Assembly (NCBI GenBank): GCA_015680685.1
Contig: MNCI01005623.1
Location: 963,565 to 999,266 of the forward strand
DNA length: 35,702 nt
Source of the DNA: Gnetum montanum
Taxonomy: Eukaryota > Streptophyta > Gnetopsida > Gnetales > Gnetaceae
Reading direction: 5' to 3'
Below are positions 8,490-19,324 of this stretch, one piece after another. The notes beneath the pieces are model-generated. The model was given only the letters and a program-made list of their open reading frames with translations, was not told the DNA's origin and did no database searches. The number at the start of each line of letters is the position of its first letter. The first letter of the stretch is position 1. The translations under genes were made by a program, and so were the position numbers.

Positions 8490-9325
8490 GGATAGAATTG
8501 CGTAATATCAAATTACAAGATGACATCTATACTCATGTTTTCAAAAATGATATGTACATATGACAAGATCTCCTTATACTTATTTTCAAGTGAAATGAAT
8601 ATTTCTCTGAAAGGATCAAATTAACTCTATTGACGTTTTTACTAATATGCACTTCAAAATATGTAAGTTCTTACTTAAAGTTGACATGATATGAATTACT
8701 TTTTCATATGAACAAATATCATCCAATGGTAGATATTTATGATTATGAATTTAAACAATGTAGTAATTTTATTATATATTATAATATTTACAAAGTTTAC
8801 TACTTATTGATTAAAAAATTAATAATTTTAAAAATTTCAAAAATAATAATACATTTCAAATATAATTAATGCCTCCCTTAGTGATTAAATATTTTATTTA
8901 CTAATAGCACTTGAGTACGACCACTTCACGCATAACACATTAACGTTTGACAATTCTAGGAGTGATCACTTGGTACACCCAATAGTTAACACTTGGTCAT
9001 CCAATAATGTTAGTATAAGTTTGGAATTTATATAGAAATTGGGAATACATACTCAATGCTTGGGCTAGTTTAATTTTCTTTTATACACTTAAAAAATAAT
9101 TTAATATTTTAATATTTTACAATAATAATGATAGTATCATATAACTTACACTTAACCATACTATTTGAAATGTTAGAATTTGTGCTTAGGAAGATAATGA
9201 TCAATGAGCTCATGCTTCATTATCTAGGACATCTTGTTAGCCCAAGCTCATGGAATTAAACCAAATTATATGTGAATGCTTATGATCAATCTGGTTGAAC
9301 ATAGAATATACTTTGTTGCTCATCA
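8490..9325 (+). repeat. 5' LTR of D0 (degraded; left end estimated)
   Basis: GACCACTTCACGC near 8920, TCACTTGGTACACCCAATAG near 8966 and the end ACTTTGTTGCTCATCA (9310-9325) align with 32562, 32588 and 32943-32959 of the D2 LTR. The left end is set by the D2 length (834 bp), not seen. Confidence 0.6.
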
Positions 9326-9326
9326 T

Positions 9327-9344
9327 TGGTACTGTTGTTTGGGA
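9327..9344 (+). promoter_or_regulatory. Primer-binding site of D0
   Basis: TGGTACTGTTGTTTGGGA, one base after the LTR, is a mutated form of TGGCGCCGTTGCCGGGGA (complement of the plant tRNA-Asp 3' end). Confidence 0.6.
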
Positions 9345-9511
9345 CTATGCACTATTATTTTAGATAACTAAGTTATATAAAGATTGTTGTAGGATCATAA
9401 AGATGCATCATAAGAATATAATAAGATTTTATTTAAGGTACACTTAAATAATTAAAAGATTTCTTCTTCTTATAAGGTTAAATCCCCACCTATGGATGAT
9501 TCTATGAGATC

Positions 9512-9516
9512 CTATG
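9512..9516. repeat. Target-site duplication CTATG, left of D1
   Basis: CTATG lies directly before the D1 LTR and is repeated exactly at 27543-27547. Confidence 0.85.
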
Positions 9517-10360
9517 AGATGAGTGGTGAGGTACCCCCTACACTTAACCATACGAATACGAGCGTTTCACACACGATCCGATCGAACTCCATAGATGGAC
9601 TAGTTGTGGTATCCAGATAGTTACTCGTAGATCGCAGTTCACTCCCACCTGGACTAGTATTAGCTTTTTCAAGTATAGTTTAGTCTAGAGTATGGTGTAT
9701 GATGTGTTCTTACACTAATGCTACTCCTGGGTATGACTATAAATAAGATCGACTAAACTAAGAGAGAGAGAGAGAGAATCTAACTAGCCTAAGTGTGATG
9801 AGCATCGGTTCCTTGATCATCTATACACATCTTGGACCTTGTGCATGACTACTACTAGGATTACCAAGCGTATGGCCTCGGTACACTACTAGGCTATCAA
9901 GTAGTCACACTTAAATGCTTGTGATTAAGTCGTACTCATTCTGCATTACTAGGAGATAAGGGTGAAGAGATATTAACTAAGAAAGTAGTAAATAACAATT
10001 AAATAAATAATTAAGCTAAGTGGATGTTGCAATGATGAGGTAATCTCGATCTTTACTGCTGGTCATGTGTGTGTCCAAGTATGTCACACTCGAATAAGGA
10101 TGTCATACAATTACAATCACCACACTGCGGGCATGCACTAGGAGAAAAGGGTTGAGAGGAAAACTAACAAAGAGTCTCTACAAAAATACTAAACTTAAAC
10201 TTAAAAACATTAAAAAAATTCCTACTAGACCTACCTACCTCTTATTTATAGATGAGGAGATAGGCTGTGATATCACATACACAATATTGCATCTAAGCTG
10301 TGAAATCACGCATGCGATATTGCGTATGTGATATCGCAGCCAACAATTCATAACTCATCA
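9517..10360 (-). repeat. 3' LTR of D1
   Basis: This is the direct copy of 26701-27542: GATGAGTGG...GGTACCCC, CCAGATAGTTA, the (AG)n tract, AGTCACACTTAAATGCT, palindromic GATATC words and the end AACTCATCA. A TATA box lies at 10241-10250 (minus). Confidence 0.92.
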
Positions 10361-10372
10361 TACCCCCATGAC
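10361..10372 (-). promoter_or_regulatory. Polypurine tract of D1
   Basis: The minus strand reads GTCATGGGGGTA directly against the LTR start TGATGAG, as expected for plus-strand priming. Confidence 0.65.
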
Positions 10373-10553
10373 TAAATGAGAACTCATCCTTAAGTTAAAG
10401 TGATAACAAGCTCTATTCATTTCATAGTGGATAGGTATGGGATTATTGACTAAGGAGAATGGATTCATGCTGCAGTGTGAAATCAGAACAAAATTGAGAC
10501 ACAACACAGAGAATGCAAAAGAAAATCCTATAGCTACAAAATTGATGGAACTC

Positions 10554-11390
10554 ATGTAGTTCCTGGTGGTGGTGTCTCCTCCATGGGTGCCTTTCCCTTG
10601 TCTTGTGCTCCAGGTCTTGGAATTTAATGGCATTGAAGTATGGCCTGGAGTTTCTCCTCTTCAGTTTGGGGATCCTATGTCATCCATGCTAATGTTCTAA
10701 TGTTTGATGGAATTTACACCTCCCATGGGCTCAGTAGTTGTGGAAACAATTTATTTTCTTTGACATACCAAGCTGCAAACACCTATCATTCCTCCTCGTA
10801 AGCTTTGGCTTTATCTCTGTATTCTTGAAAATCTACAAGCCATCGAGCCAAGTCTGTTGCAACACCTTTTTGCCCATGGTAGCTTGCTTTAACCACCTCT
10901 AGTTTAGAATTTGCAACCTCCAATTTTTGCAATAATTTTTTGCATTCTGCAAATTCTACTTCATATTTGACATAGGTGATGGCTACCTATTGCTCAAGCT
11001 CTATTCTTGAGTGCCCTAATATTAACATGGCAAGGTTGGCATACTGCAGGTTCACCAACTCCATGTATTCTGTAAGGTCTTGGATCTACAAGTCCCGGTT
11101 CTTAACTTCTGCCTAGTGGAAAAACGTGTATGTGTCCAATATGGCCTACCAGTCAATGTGCTAAGCACTAAGAGCACTGATGTGGGCCTTGGCCATATGG
11201 ATCTCCTTCTCAATGATCTATTTATACATCCCCACCTAGTCTTGAAAGTGCTCCTTTAGCTTCTCATGCCGTTTAGCCTCATTCTGCCACGCACTTATTT
11301 CAATAGCCATCTTCTGACGAACGGTGTGTACCTCCTCCATTGAGAGGTTCGATTTTCCCTGGCTAAATGGTTCATGTCCTGCTTGATCCT
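10554..11390 (-). pseudogene. D1 extra ORF, C-terminal coiled-coil part
   Basis: It continues the frame interrupted by T3 (HQ|DQAGHEPFSQGKSNLSMEE...). The stretch is rich in Glu, Lys, Leu and Gln with a heptad look (MEEVHTVRQKMAIEISAWQ, then KLLQKLEVANSKLEVV), so a coiled coil is likely. It ends KGKAPMEETPPPGTT and TGA at 10556-10554. Several in-frame TAG/TAA codons sit where CAG/CAA would fit. Function unknown. Confidence 0.65.
11386..11390. repeat. Target-site duplication of T3, left (ATCCT)
   Basis: ATCCT matches ACCCT at 19320-19324 at four of five positions. Removing T3 and one copy rejoins the D1 extra ORF frame. Confidence 0.6.
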
Positions 11391-12855
11391 TGTACTAACC
11401 TAAATCGTCGATGTAAGGCTGGAAGGGAAAAAAGACACCAAAAGATCGTTGGATAGGCACAGCTGACCCTGCCTTCGCCCGAGGGCAAGCTAGAAAAGAG
11501 AACGAAGGTAGAGTGCCTTAGATGGTTTACACACAAATCAACCAAGGACTTCCCTGAGTGTAAGCTACAACTAGCATTGGGGTTATTATAAATGGTGTAT
11601 AAGGAATGTAACTGAGATGCAAACAGCGACACGAAATGTAAACAGAGCGCAAAGTGTAAACAAAGACTGAATTGTAAACGAAGGGTAAACAGAGCTATAT
11701 TGTAAAAAAAGTGTAAACAAAGTAAACAATATAAATGAAAGGCAATAATGAAGCTATATTGTATTGTTTAACAAGAGTGTGCATCAGTCAAAGCGTAGTT
11801 GCGTGTGTGATAGCAAGTCAAGCGCTAAGCCCCAAAGTGATGTGATGATGTGTTTGCAGGTGCTTGGATGCTAGGAGTCTTGTGTGCCTGAGCATCCAAG
11901 GTTCAAAGTTGCTCTTTCTTCAAAATTGTTCACCTCATTTAAGTGAATTGATAGGGTATTTATAGGGTTTGGCTGGGCTTGGGCATAGAATCCATGGATG
12001 GAATCGACGACCAAGAGATGAGAGGAAACAAGATCGTGTGACACGTGTCTGGTAGACAGTTGTGTGTGAGTTGGTCATGTGTAGGCAAGCTACGTTCTTG
12101 ACCAGGTGCATTGTATCTTACAATGTGTGGCTTACTCAAGCCCATGGAAGTACATACGATTTGGACCATGAGGGCCTAACAAGCCCACAAATGAAGATTT
12201 ACAAAGAAAATCAAGAGGGATCAACTCTGGCTCACTTGAAACTTCTTGGTCCCTGAATCGACTACTATAGGATGTCGATTTGAGTAGTTTTGTGGCCGTT
12301 TGAGGTGTTTCTATTCCACCATTGCTCCCAACATGAGTTGATTTGATCTTGGTGTGTCCTTAGCATGCGTTTGGAGTGCTTTTGTCTAGGCGTGAATAGT
12401 GTTCAGGCTGATGAATAGTGTTTATGCTGATGAATAGTGGTCATGCTATGAATAGTGGTTATGCTGGACTCATGCTGCAGCGTGACCATAAAATCTTGCA
12501 ATTTTGGAGTTGAAATGTGGAAGTTCTGGAAGTTGGGACTAGAGGTTGTCGACCTTGAACCCTGGGAGTGATATGCACCTTTGAATCTTGTCATTTTAGC
12601 TCGATTTTGAGGCTGTGAAAGTTGGTCATGCTGCACTCACGCTGTAGAGTGACCACAGCGTGTGTTGCAGTGTGTGTTGGAAAATGTGTTGAATTTGGCT
12701 CAAAATTTGCAGCATGAGTTGCCCAGCACAAGCCAGTGTGAGTGACCAAGGTAAGCCAACGTGAGTTGCATGCCTCAGTGAAATTTTTGCCTCCCGAATG
12801 CTGGAAAGGGCTTGAGTCATTCTCGAAGTACTAGGCTAAAATTAGTGGTGTTTCA
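11391..12855 (-). repeat. 3' LTR of T3
   Basis: 1465 bp, direct copy of 17841-19319. The + strand runs from TGTACTAACCTAAATCGTCG to TAGTGGTGTTTCA. It holds GTAAAC repeats (11637-11730), a minus-strand TATAAATACCC (11964-11954) and GAATAGTG repeats (12392-12470). Its 3' end (CCTTCCAGCCTTACACCGACGATT on the minus strand) is homologous to the T1 and T2 LTR ends, while its U3 differs. Confidence 0.95.
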
Positions 12856-12868
12856 TTGGCCCCTCTTT
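12856..12868 (-). promoter_or_regulatory. Polypurine tract of T3
   Basis: The minus strand reads AAAGAGGGGCCAA directly before the LTR start TGAAACACC. Confidence 0.75.
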
Positions 12869-14090
12869 GTTGATGTCTGAAGGAATCCACCTGAGTGGTG
12901 TTGAAAAAGAAGTGCAAAACACCATAAACAAACAAGTACCAAGCATTATCCACCAACCCTTGGCCAGATGTCATTGCACTATGTTCAAAAGTACATGGGA
13001 TTGGGATTGGGGGAATGCAGTTCAAGATGCAAGGGGATTGGTTGTAAATAGGGGAAATTGGAAGTTGATCAAGGGTTGTAATTGCTGTTGGAATTGAGAG
13101 GAATAAGAATGCTCTCACATGGACAAGTTATATCTTTGGTCTTTATCAATAGCCAACATTCAACAGACTCAAAGCCAAGACATAGGAGGTGCGTTCTCTG
13201 GAGAAACAGGACTCTTAAAGAGTGTTTACGGGGCCCGTTGTAAACAGCCAAAGCCACGCAATGATGTGCAACATGGTCTCTTTGAGACATAAGTGTAACT
13301 ATTTTTTCAAGATAATTGCCTTCTTGCTTAGGGCTTGTATGAGAATGGCCAATAGTCTTTTGTTTATGATGTCAACGAGGTCATGAAGACCTTTTCCATG
13401 CATTTTTCCTTTTGACCCTTTTGTTCTCTTTTTCTTTTCTTGTTTTCTTGTTTGTTCCTTTTTTTCTTTTGTTTTTTTCTTTCTTTTAATCATTCTTTTT
13501 CTTTTATTTTTCTTTTTTTCTTTGGTATTTTTGAAAGAGCTTACCTTTTGTACCATGCTCGTGTTTGAGCACTTGCATTTTTGCATCATGTATGGTGTTC
13601 TATGTTTTGCATCGCAAATGCTTGAGGAGTTACAGTATACAATAGTGTATAATAGTTTTGAGCTGAGTGGAATGTATCCAGGTTTGTAATTGAATAGGAT
13701 AATTGGGACATGATGGAGAAATGGGGAATGTATCAGGAGTCAAGAATGTACTTATGAACAAATTGATTAACCCAATTACGTGCGTCAGAAAGAATGTGAT
13801 ACCTTGTCATCATGATGGAGTACATCTATGCACGAATGCCTCAGGAGTGTCATCCTGCAAACACAACTCTAAGAAGATAAGAAAACCATAAATTAAATGA
13901 TTAGCTAAGCATTTTAAACAAGGGGATGGAGCCACCACGTGCAATTTTCAAAGCAAACAGAATTATGAACAACATCAGCTTCATTAGGGTCCATGGGACA
14001 AATCATGCAACAAGTCTTTGTGGAACATGAATAGCTAATTCTAGCAACACATCTTGTTAAATTTTTCCTAGTTGTCAATGATGTCACTAG
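12869..14090 (-). other. T3 non-coding 3' region with a purine/pyrimidine tract
   Basis: No gene supported. At 13400-13535 the + strand is almost pure T/C (TTTTCTTTT words). The Lys-rich frame through it (13299-13589) is a low-complexity product. T1 has only a short A-run at the matching place (5870-5880), so the tract has expanded here or shrunk there. Confidence 0.55.
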
Positions 14091-14094
14091 TTTA

Positions 14095-14470
14095 TAGTAT
14101 TAGCGAACTGTTACGGGCTAGTTTCATGTCATAACCCCTTGGATGATGCCATTTTAACATCATAGCAGACGGTGCTATGCTAGTTTGTAGTCATAGTAGA
14201 CTATGAAGAGGCAAACAAGTTTATCATCTTAGTAGACTCTAGGTGCGAGTTTCATGTCATGGAAGACAGATGTGGCAGTTTAGCATCATACCAGATAGAG
14301 CTCTATGGTGCCGATTTATTTTCATGACTCCAGGACATTCTGTGGTATCAGTTTTAAGTCATGATGTCAGGACTGTTCTGTGGTGCCAGTTCCATGTCAT
14401 GGCTCAAGGACAAGCTGTGCCAATTTATAGTCATAGTGGACTATCTGTACTTACCTTGCTTGTGTAAGAT
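14095..14470 (-). repeat. TAAACT minisatellite of T3 (downstream array)
   Basis: Read on the minus strand: CATGACTTAAAACTGATACC with ACAGAATGTCC, then GATGCTAAACTGCC, GATGATAAACTTG, CGCCTCTTCATAGTC-like, GATGTTAAAATGGC, GGGGTTATGACATGAAACTAG, ACTATAAACTAG. This follows the order of 5121-5455 in T1. Confidence 0.85.
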
Positions 14471-14589
14471 GTGATGCTGCATGCACGGTCATGCTGTGTG
14501 TCTGCAAGATCCTACAAAAATCAACTAGAAAGAAAACAACATCAGGCAACACCTGTTGTAAATAGAGTTAAAATGGATGAATGAAAGGA

Positions 14590-14720
14590 AAGCAATGCAA
14601 AAAGTGATAGTTTTAGGCCTTTCCAGGCTGTAAGCTAGTTTAAGGCCTTTTCGAGCCCTTGTTAGTTTAACGTCATTTTGGACATGGGATAGTTTAATGT
14701 CATTTCGGATAGAGGTTGTG
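14590..14720 (-). repeat. TTAAACT minisatellite of T3 (upstream array)
   Basis: Minus-strand units AAATGACATTAAACTATCC, AAATGACGTTAAACTAAC, AAAGGCCTTAAACTAGC and AAAGGCCTAAAACTATC start right after the protease stop. This is the counterpart of 3361-3530 in T1. Confidence 0.75.
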
Positions 14721-14725
14721 AAGGG

Positions 14726-15445
14726 CTATTGAGTAGATGGGGCATTGTCACCATGTGTGATAGTCTCCCTCCCTTTGTGGAGGAGGTGGAGTTCTTGGTG
14801 GATAGGAGATGACATTGTGCATGACCTAGCTAGCCAAGGGCGTCCTAGGATCATGTTGTAGTCTGGCATCTCATCGACGACTGTAAAGTTTGCAAACATG
14901 GGGTGCTGGTCTCCTATTGTGAAGGCGATGTGGATTTTTCCTTTAATGGCTACACGTGCTCCATCAAATGAGTTTAGAGACTCGATTTCGGTTGGTTGAA
15001 TGTTGTGCATTAGGCCTAGTCATTCAATGACAAAGTGTGCAACAACATTTTCTACCGTGCCATCATCGATGTGTACTCTACGTACTATGTATTTTTTGAT
15101 GCTTACACTAATGTTCAATGGTGCATGTATGACCTCCCCTTGTTTGGGGTCGATCTTGACATCATTGTTGTGGAAGATTAGAGTTGTTGTGTTTGTATCT
15201 TGTGGTACAAGGGATGTAATGGCTACGCAAATGGCATCTTCATTTGGAGACATTCTTTCTATAGTAGGGATGGAGATGAGCACGTGTGCTAGTGCTTGGT
15301 GATGCTTTGATGATGTTAAGATGAGGTCGAGCAAGGTAGGCATTACATTCTTATGTTTTAATGCATTTTTTGTATGAGATAGTACGTCTGCGAGGTCGTT
15401 GTTTATGTTTGTTGTGGTGGGAGCCTCATCTATTATGTGAGCCAT
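14726..15445 (-). pseudogene. pro: T3 aspartic protease
   Basis: The stretch LNISVSIKKYIVRRVHIDDG carries the active-site Asp of a retropepsin in IDDGT (usually D-S/T-G) and is followed by VENVVAHFVIE. About 100 residues later come ANFTVVDEMPDYNMILGRPW, with the flap-proximal ILGRPW motif of Ty3/gypsy proteases, and IHQELHLL. The frame is the same as gag upstream (16966 minus multiples of three) and is broken by one stop near 15020. The protein ends at 14726, where the minisatellite begins. The protease would cleave a gag-pro polyprotein, but no RT follows. Confidence 0.85.
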
Positions 15446-15799
15446 AATGTAGAGCTCTTGTGAAGGGGCAATGCATAAGGGTTATTGTTTAGTGGCCCTA
15501 GCGGTAGAGCTAGGGTTGATTTGTGGTTTAGGCATTGGTGACTTGGGTTGACACTGCTTGTATGTGGCCAAGTTGCTAGAACTTGGACTTGGTGTGGATG
15601 TCACTGGAGCAACTTGTGTGTTTAACATCGTGATGGATGGTGGTTGGTAGTTTAACATCGTAACGGATGGGTTGTTAGATGTTGCCCTTATGATGAAGGG
15701 TCTCTTGTTTTGGGAGGTCGTTCAAAGTACGAGACTGCTAGGTTGCACTGCGTTGAGCAATCCTTTCTTTGCCATTCTTTGTAAATCATTTTGCAAAGT

Positions 15800-17544
15800 T
15801 TAACAAGTTTCTGTGTCAAGTCCAGGCATTTTTTGGTAGTGGCAGTATGCACTTAAGTCAAAATGTTGTGGGACACATGCGTTGTATGTTGTAGTGGGAT
15901 GACTTGCCAATTCACAGTCTTTCTGGTTGCGTATGTAGGGATCATCTAACATGCATTTGGATTGGACCAAACCAGTGTTGAGGAGTTGTTCTAGCAATTG
16001 GGAAGGTTTTCCCGAAAAGGGTATGTGTTTGCATTCGATGTGCTCATGTCTAGGAGCAGCTTGTGTGGCAGCGCCAAAGCTAGAGCTAGAGGCTTGGGGT
16101 GTTGAGGCCATAGGCCTGTTGGTTGCATGTGTTGGCATGGTGACTATTGTGATTATTGCGTTTGATGTTGCTTGTGTATCCTACGCTATTTTTGTTCTTT
16201 GTGTTGGTTGCAGTTGTTGCATTTTTTGTTGTGCATGTTGTTGTTTATGTTGTTATGCATGTTTTTGTTTGTGTTGTTGTGCATGTTGTTTTTGGTGTTG
16301 GCTCTTGTAGGCCAAGTAGGATGGGTCATTGCTTGCTCTTGCTACCTCTTTGATGCCCTTTGCTTGGTCAAAGGCCTGGGTAAGAGCCTTTGGGACCTGG
16401 TAGAGCAGTTTGGACTTGATGAAGTCATTGACTGCACCCTTGAAGATTTTCAAGAGATGTGTCTCCGTGATCGACTCATGCATTTCATTGGTTGTGGCAC
16501 TCCATCACTGGAGGAAGGGTACTATGGGCTCTAGGGGTCCTTGTCTAACATGGAGGAGCTTGTCAATTGTCACTTCAGGTCTGATGTTGTATTTGAAGCA
16601 TGTCACAAACTGGTGTATGAGGTCCTCGAGGGATGCAATGGAAGCTCGAGGTAGGGCATGGTACCAGTCTAAAGCTTTGCCAATGAGCGACAAGGGAAAG
16701 AGACATAGAATGGAATGTGGCCAGGAGTGCAACATGATGGCTTCTGTGTGGAATGTGATGATATGTGCATTGGGGTCACTATGACCATTGTATTTTGTCA
16801 GATGTGGCAATGAACCGCCCATGGGTAGTGTAAGGGGTGGGACCATAGGACAGATCAGATCATCACAGTAAAAGTCTACCACCTTCGGTGTGTCTGAGAA
16901 GGTAGCCTTAAGCTGGTTGATTTCCTCCATCAAAGTCTGGATGAGTTGGGACACTTGTTCAAACACATAGATTCACTAGCCAGTTGTGTTGACTGCACTC
17001 GTGTAGGTTGTGCGGTGAAGGGTTGGATCAATGGTTGTGGGCTTTGCGAGTTTAATGTCATGGTAGATGGTTGTTGGTCGATTAACATCATAATGAACGT
17101 GTGTTGGTAGCTTAAGCCCATACTAGGCCATGGATAGTTTAACGTCATCCCGAACGGATGATGAGCAAGTGCCTGAGGCACTGGTGAAACAGGCATGGCA
17201 CATGTGACGCCTACGTAAATTTTGGGTTGAGGTTGGGGAGGTTGGGGCATGGCCCCAGCGTAGGCATAAGGTACTTGTGTTGCTTGGGGATGGGCTCCGT
17301 TGTATGTACAAGGTGTTTGGATTGTTTGGGGCTGGGCCCTAGTGTGCGTAGATTGTGAAGCGAATGCCTTGGATGTGTGCTCCAAGTGCTGTGATTGTTG
17401 TGAGGAAGAAAGGCTCCAAGGGCTATCAGGTTCGAGCAGGGCCATGAACTCGTACTCGTACTTGGATGGCAATCTTGGGTAATAGAAAGTCATCTTGGAA
17501 TCATTATGTTGTGCGTATTGTATGTATTGGACAAGGTGATCCAT
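15800..17544 (-). pseudogene. gag: T3 gag
   Basis: The N-terminal part (17544-16930) is Pro/Gln/Ser-rich. The capsid-type core (16966-16253) shows GGSLPHLTKYNGHSDPNAHI, LFPLSLIGKALDWYHALP, SIASLEDLIHQFVTCFKYN and RPEVTIDKLLHVRQ. A Gln/His/Lys-rich linker and a degenerate CCHC-like knuckle (CHYQKMPGLDTETC, 15844-15800) follow. There is one frameshift between the N-terminal part and the core, and stops near 16505, 16253 and 15800; otherwise one frame runs on into the protease. The N-terminal part encodes MTLN-type words from embedded TTTAACGTCAT motifs (17040-17160). It is broken in this copy. Confidence 0.88.
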
Positions 17545-17647
17545 GTTGGTGGCAGTCAGTACTTAGCCCGGCTTGAAGTTAGGTGTGAATTACAGTGAAT
17601 TCAGCTTTGAAACGAATGCATTTTGTGTGTTTTTGTTGAAAAAACAC

Positions 17648-17740
17648 TGTAGCGGCACTATAGCAGTACTGTAGTGATACTATAGTAGCGTGACTACTGT
17701 AGTAGCGTGACTACTTTAGCAGTGTGACTATTGTAGCGTG
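17648..17740 (-). repeat. Short tandem repeat in the T3 leader
   Basis: On the + strand, CTGTAGTAGCGTGACTA-type units repeat about five times with changes, between the primer site and gag. Confidence 0.7.
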
Positions 17741-17817
17741 TGTTTAAGCACTTAGTTTTCGTAGTGTTTGAATAGGTAGCGTGATCAGGGTTTTGATTAA
17801 ATGGTAAACATGTTCAA

Positions 17818-17834
17818 CCCTCCTTCTAGTGCCA
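17818..17834 (-). promoter_or_regulatory. Putative primer-binding site of T3
   Basis: The minus strand reads TGGCACTAGAAGGAGGG, six bases from the LTR end. It begins TGG as a tRNA 3' CCA complement should, but I cannot name the tRNA. Confidence 0.5.
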
Positions 17835-17840
17835 ATTTAT

Positions 17841-19319
17841 TGTATTAACCTAAATCGTCGGTGTAAGGCTGGAAGGAAAAACAAACACTGAAAGATTGTT
17901 GGGCAAGCACAGTTGACCCTGCCTTCACCCAAGAGCAAGCTGGAAAAGAGAATGAAGGCAGAGTGCCTTGGATAGTTTGCACGCAAATCAACCAAGGACT
18001 TCCTTGAGTGTAAGCTACAGCTAGCACTGGGATTATTGTAAATGGTGTAAAAGGAATGTAAACAAAATACAAACAGCGACACGAAATGTAAATAGAGCAC
18101 AAAGCGTAAATAGAGACTGAATTGTAAATGAAGTGTAAACAGATCTATATTGTAAACAAAGCATAAACAAAGTAAACAATATAAATGAAAGGAAATAATG
18201 AAGCTGTATTGTATTGTTTAACAAGAGTGTGCACCAGTCAAAGCGTAGTTGCATGTGTGATAGCAAGTCAAGCGCTAAGCCCTGGAGTGATGTGGTAATG
18301 TGTTTGTGGGTGCTTAGATGCTAGGAGTCTTGTGTGCCTGAGCATCCAAGGTTCAAAGTTACTCTTTCTTCAAAATTTTTGACCCCATTTAAGTGAATTG
18401 ATAGGGTATTTATAGGGTTTGGCTGGGCTTAAGCACGGAATCCGTGGATGGAATCGATGACCAAGAGATGAGAGGAAACAAGATCATGTGACACGTGTCT
18501 AGTAGACAACTGTGTGTGAGTTGGTCGTGTGTAGGATGGCTACATTCTTGACCAGGTGCATTGTATCTTACAACATGTGGCTTACTCAAGCCCATGGAAG
18601 TACATACAATTTGGACCGTGAGGGCCTGACAAGCCCACAAATGAAGATTTATAAAGAAAATCAAGAGGGATCGACTCCGGCTTGCTTGAAACTTCTTGGT
18701 CCCTGAATCGACTACTACAAGATGTCAATTTGAGTAGTTTTGTGGCCATTTCATGCGTTTCTGTTCCACCAGGGCTCCCAGCATGAGTTGATTTGGTCCT
18801 GGTGTTTCCTTAGCATGTGTTTGGAGTGCTTTTGTCTAGGCGTGAATAGTGTTCACACTAATGAATAGTGATTAAGCTATGAATAGTGGTCACGCTGTGA
18901 ATAGTGTTTACGCTGATGAATAGTGGTCACGCTGTGAATAGTGGTCACGCTAGACTCACGTTCCAGAATGACCATAAAATCTTGTAATTTTTGGAGTTGA
19001 AATGTGGAAGTTTTGGAAGCTAGGATTGGAGGTTGTCAACCCTAAACCTTGGGAATGATGTGCACCTTTGAATCTTCTCATTTTAGCTTGATTTTGAGGC
19101 TATGAAAGTTGGTCATGTTACACTCACGCTACAGCATGACCACAGCGTGTGTTACAGCATGTGTTGGAAAATGTGTTGAATTTGACTCAAAATTTGCAGA
19201 GTGAGTTGCCCAGTACAAGCCAGCGTGAGTTGCATGCCTTAGTCAAATTTTTGCCTCCCGAATGTTGGAAAGGGCTTGAGTTGTTCTCGAAGTGCTAGGC
19301 TGAAATTAGTGGTGTTTCA
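17841..19319 (-). repeat. 5' LTR of T3
   Basis: 1479 bp, direct copy of 11391-12855 with moderate divergence. It has GTAAAC repeats at 18057-18175, a minus-strand TATA (18414-18404) and GAATAGTG repeats at 18842-18950, more numerous than in the other copy. Confidence 0.95.
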
Positions 19320-19324
19320 ACCCT
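19320..19324. repeat. Target-site duplication of T3, right (ACCCT)
   Basis: Partner of ATCCT at 11386-11390, with one mismatch. Confidence 0.6.

Larger units (their letters stand above)
11391..19319 (-). mobile_element. T3: non-autonomous Ty3/gypsy element with gag and protease only
   Basis: It reads on the minus strand: 5' LTR 19319-17841, putative primer site 17834-17818, repeated leader, gag 17544-15800, protease 15445-14726, TTAAACT arrays 14720-14095, 3' region, polypurine tract 12868-12856, 3' LTR 12855-11391. Both ends obey TG...CA (TGAAACACC...AATACA), with TSD ATCCT/ACCCT. There is no RT, RNase H or integrase between protease and 3' LTR. It is inserted in the D1 extra ORF. Confidence 0.9.

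Noticed and set aside
13299-13589. Lys/Arg-rich frame on the minus strand
   Set aside because: Produced by the T/C-rich tract at 13400-13535; low complexity.
16156-16534. Cys/Val-rich membrane-like frames on the + strand
   Set aside because: Antisense shadows of the Gln/His-rich gag linker of T3.
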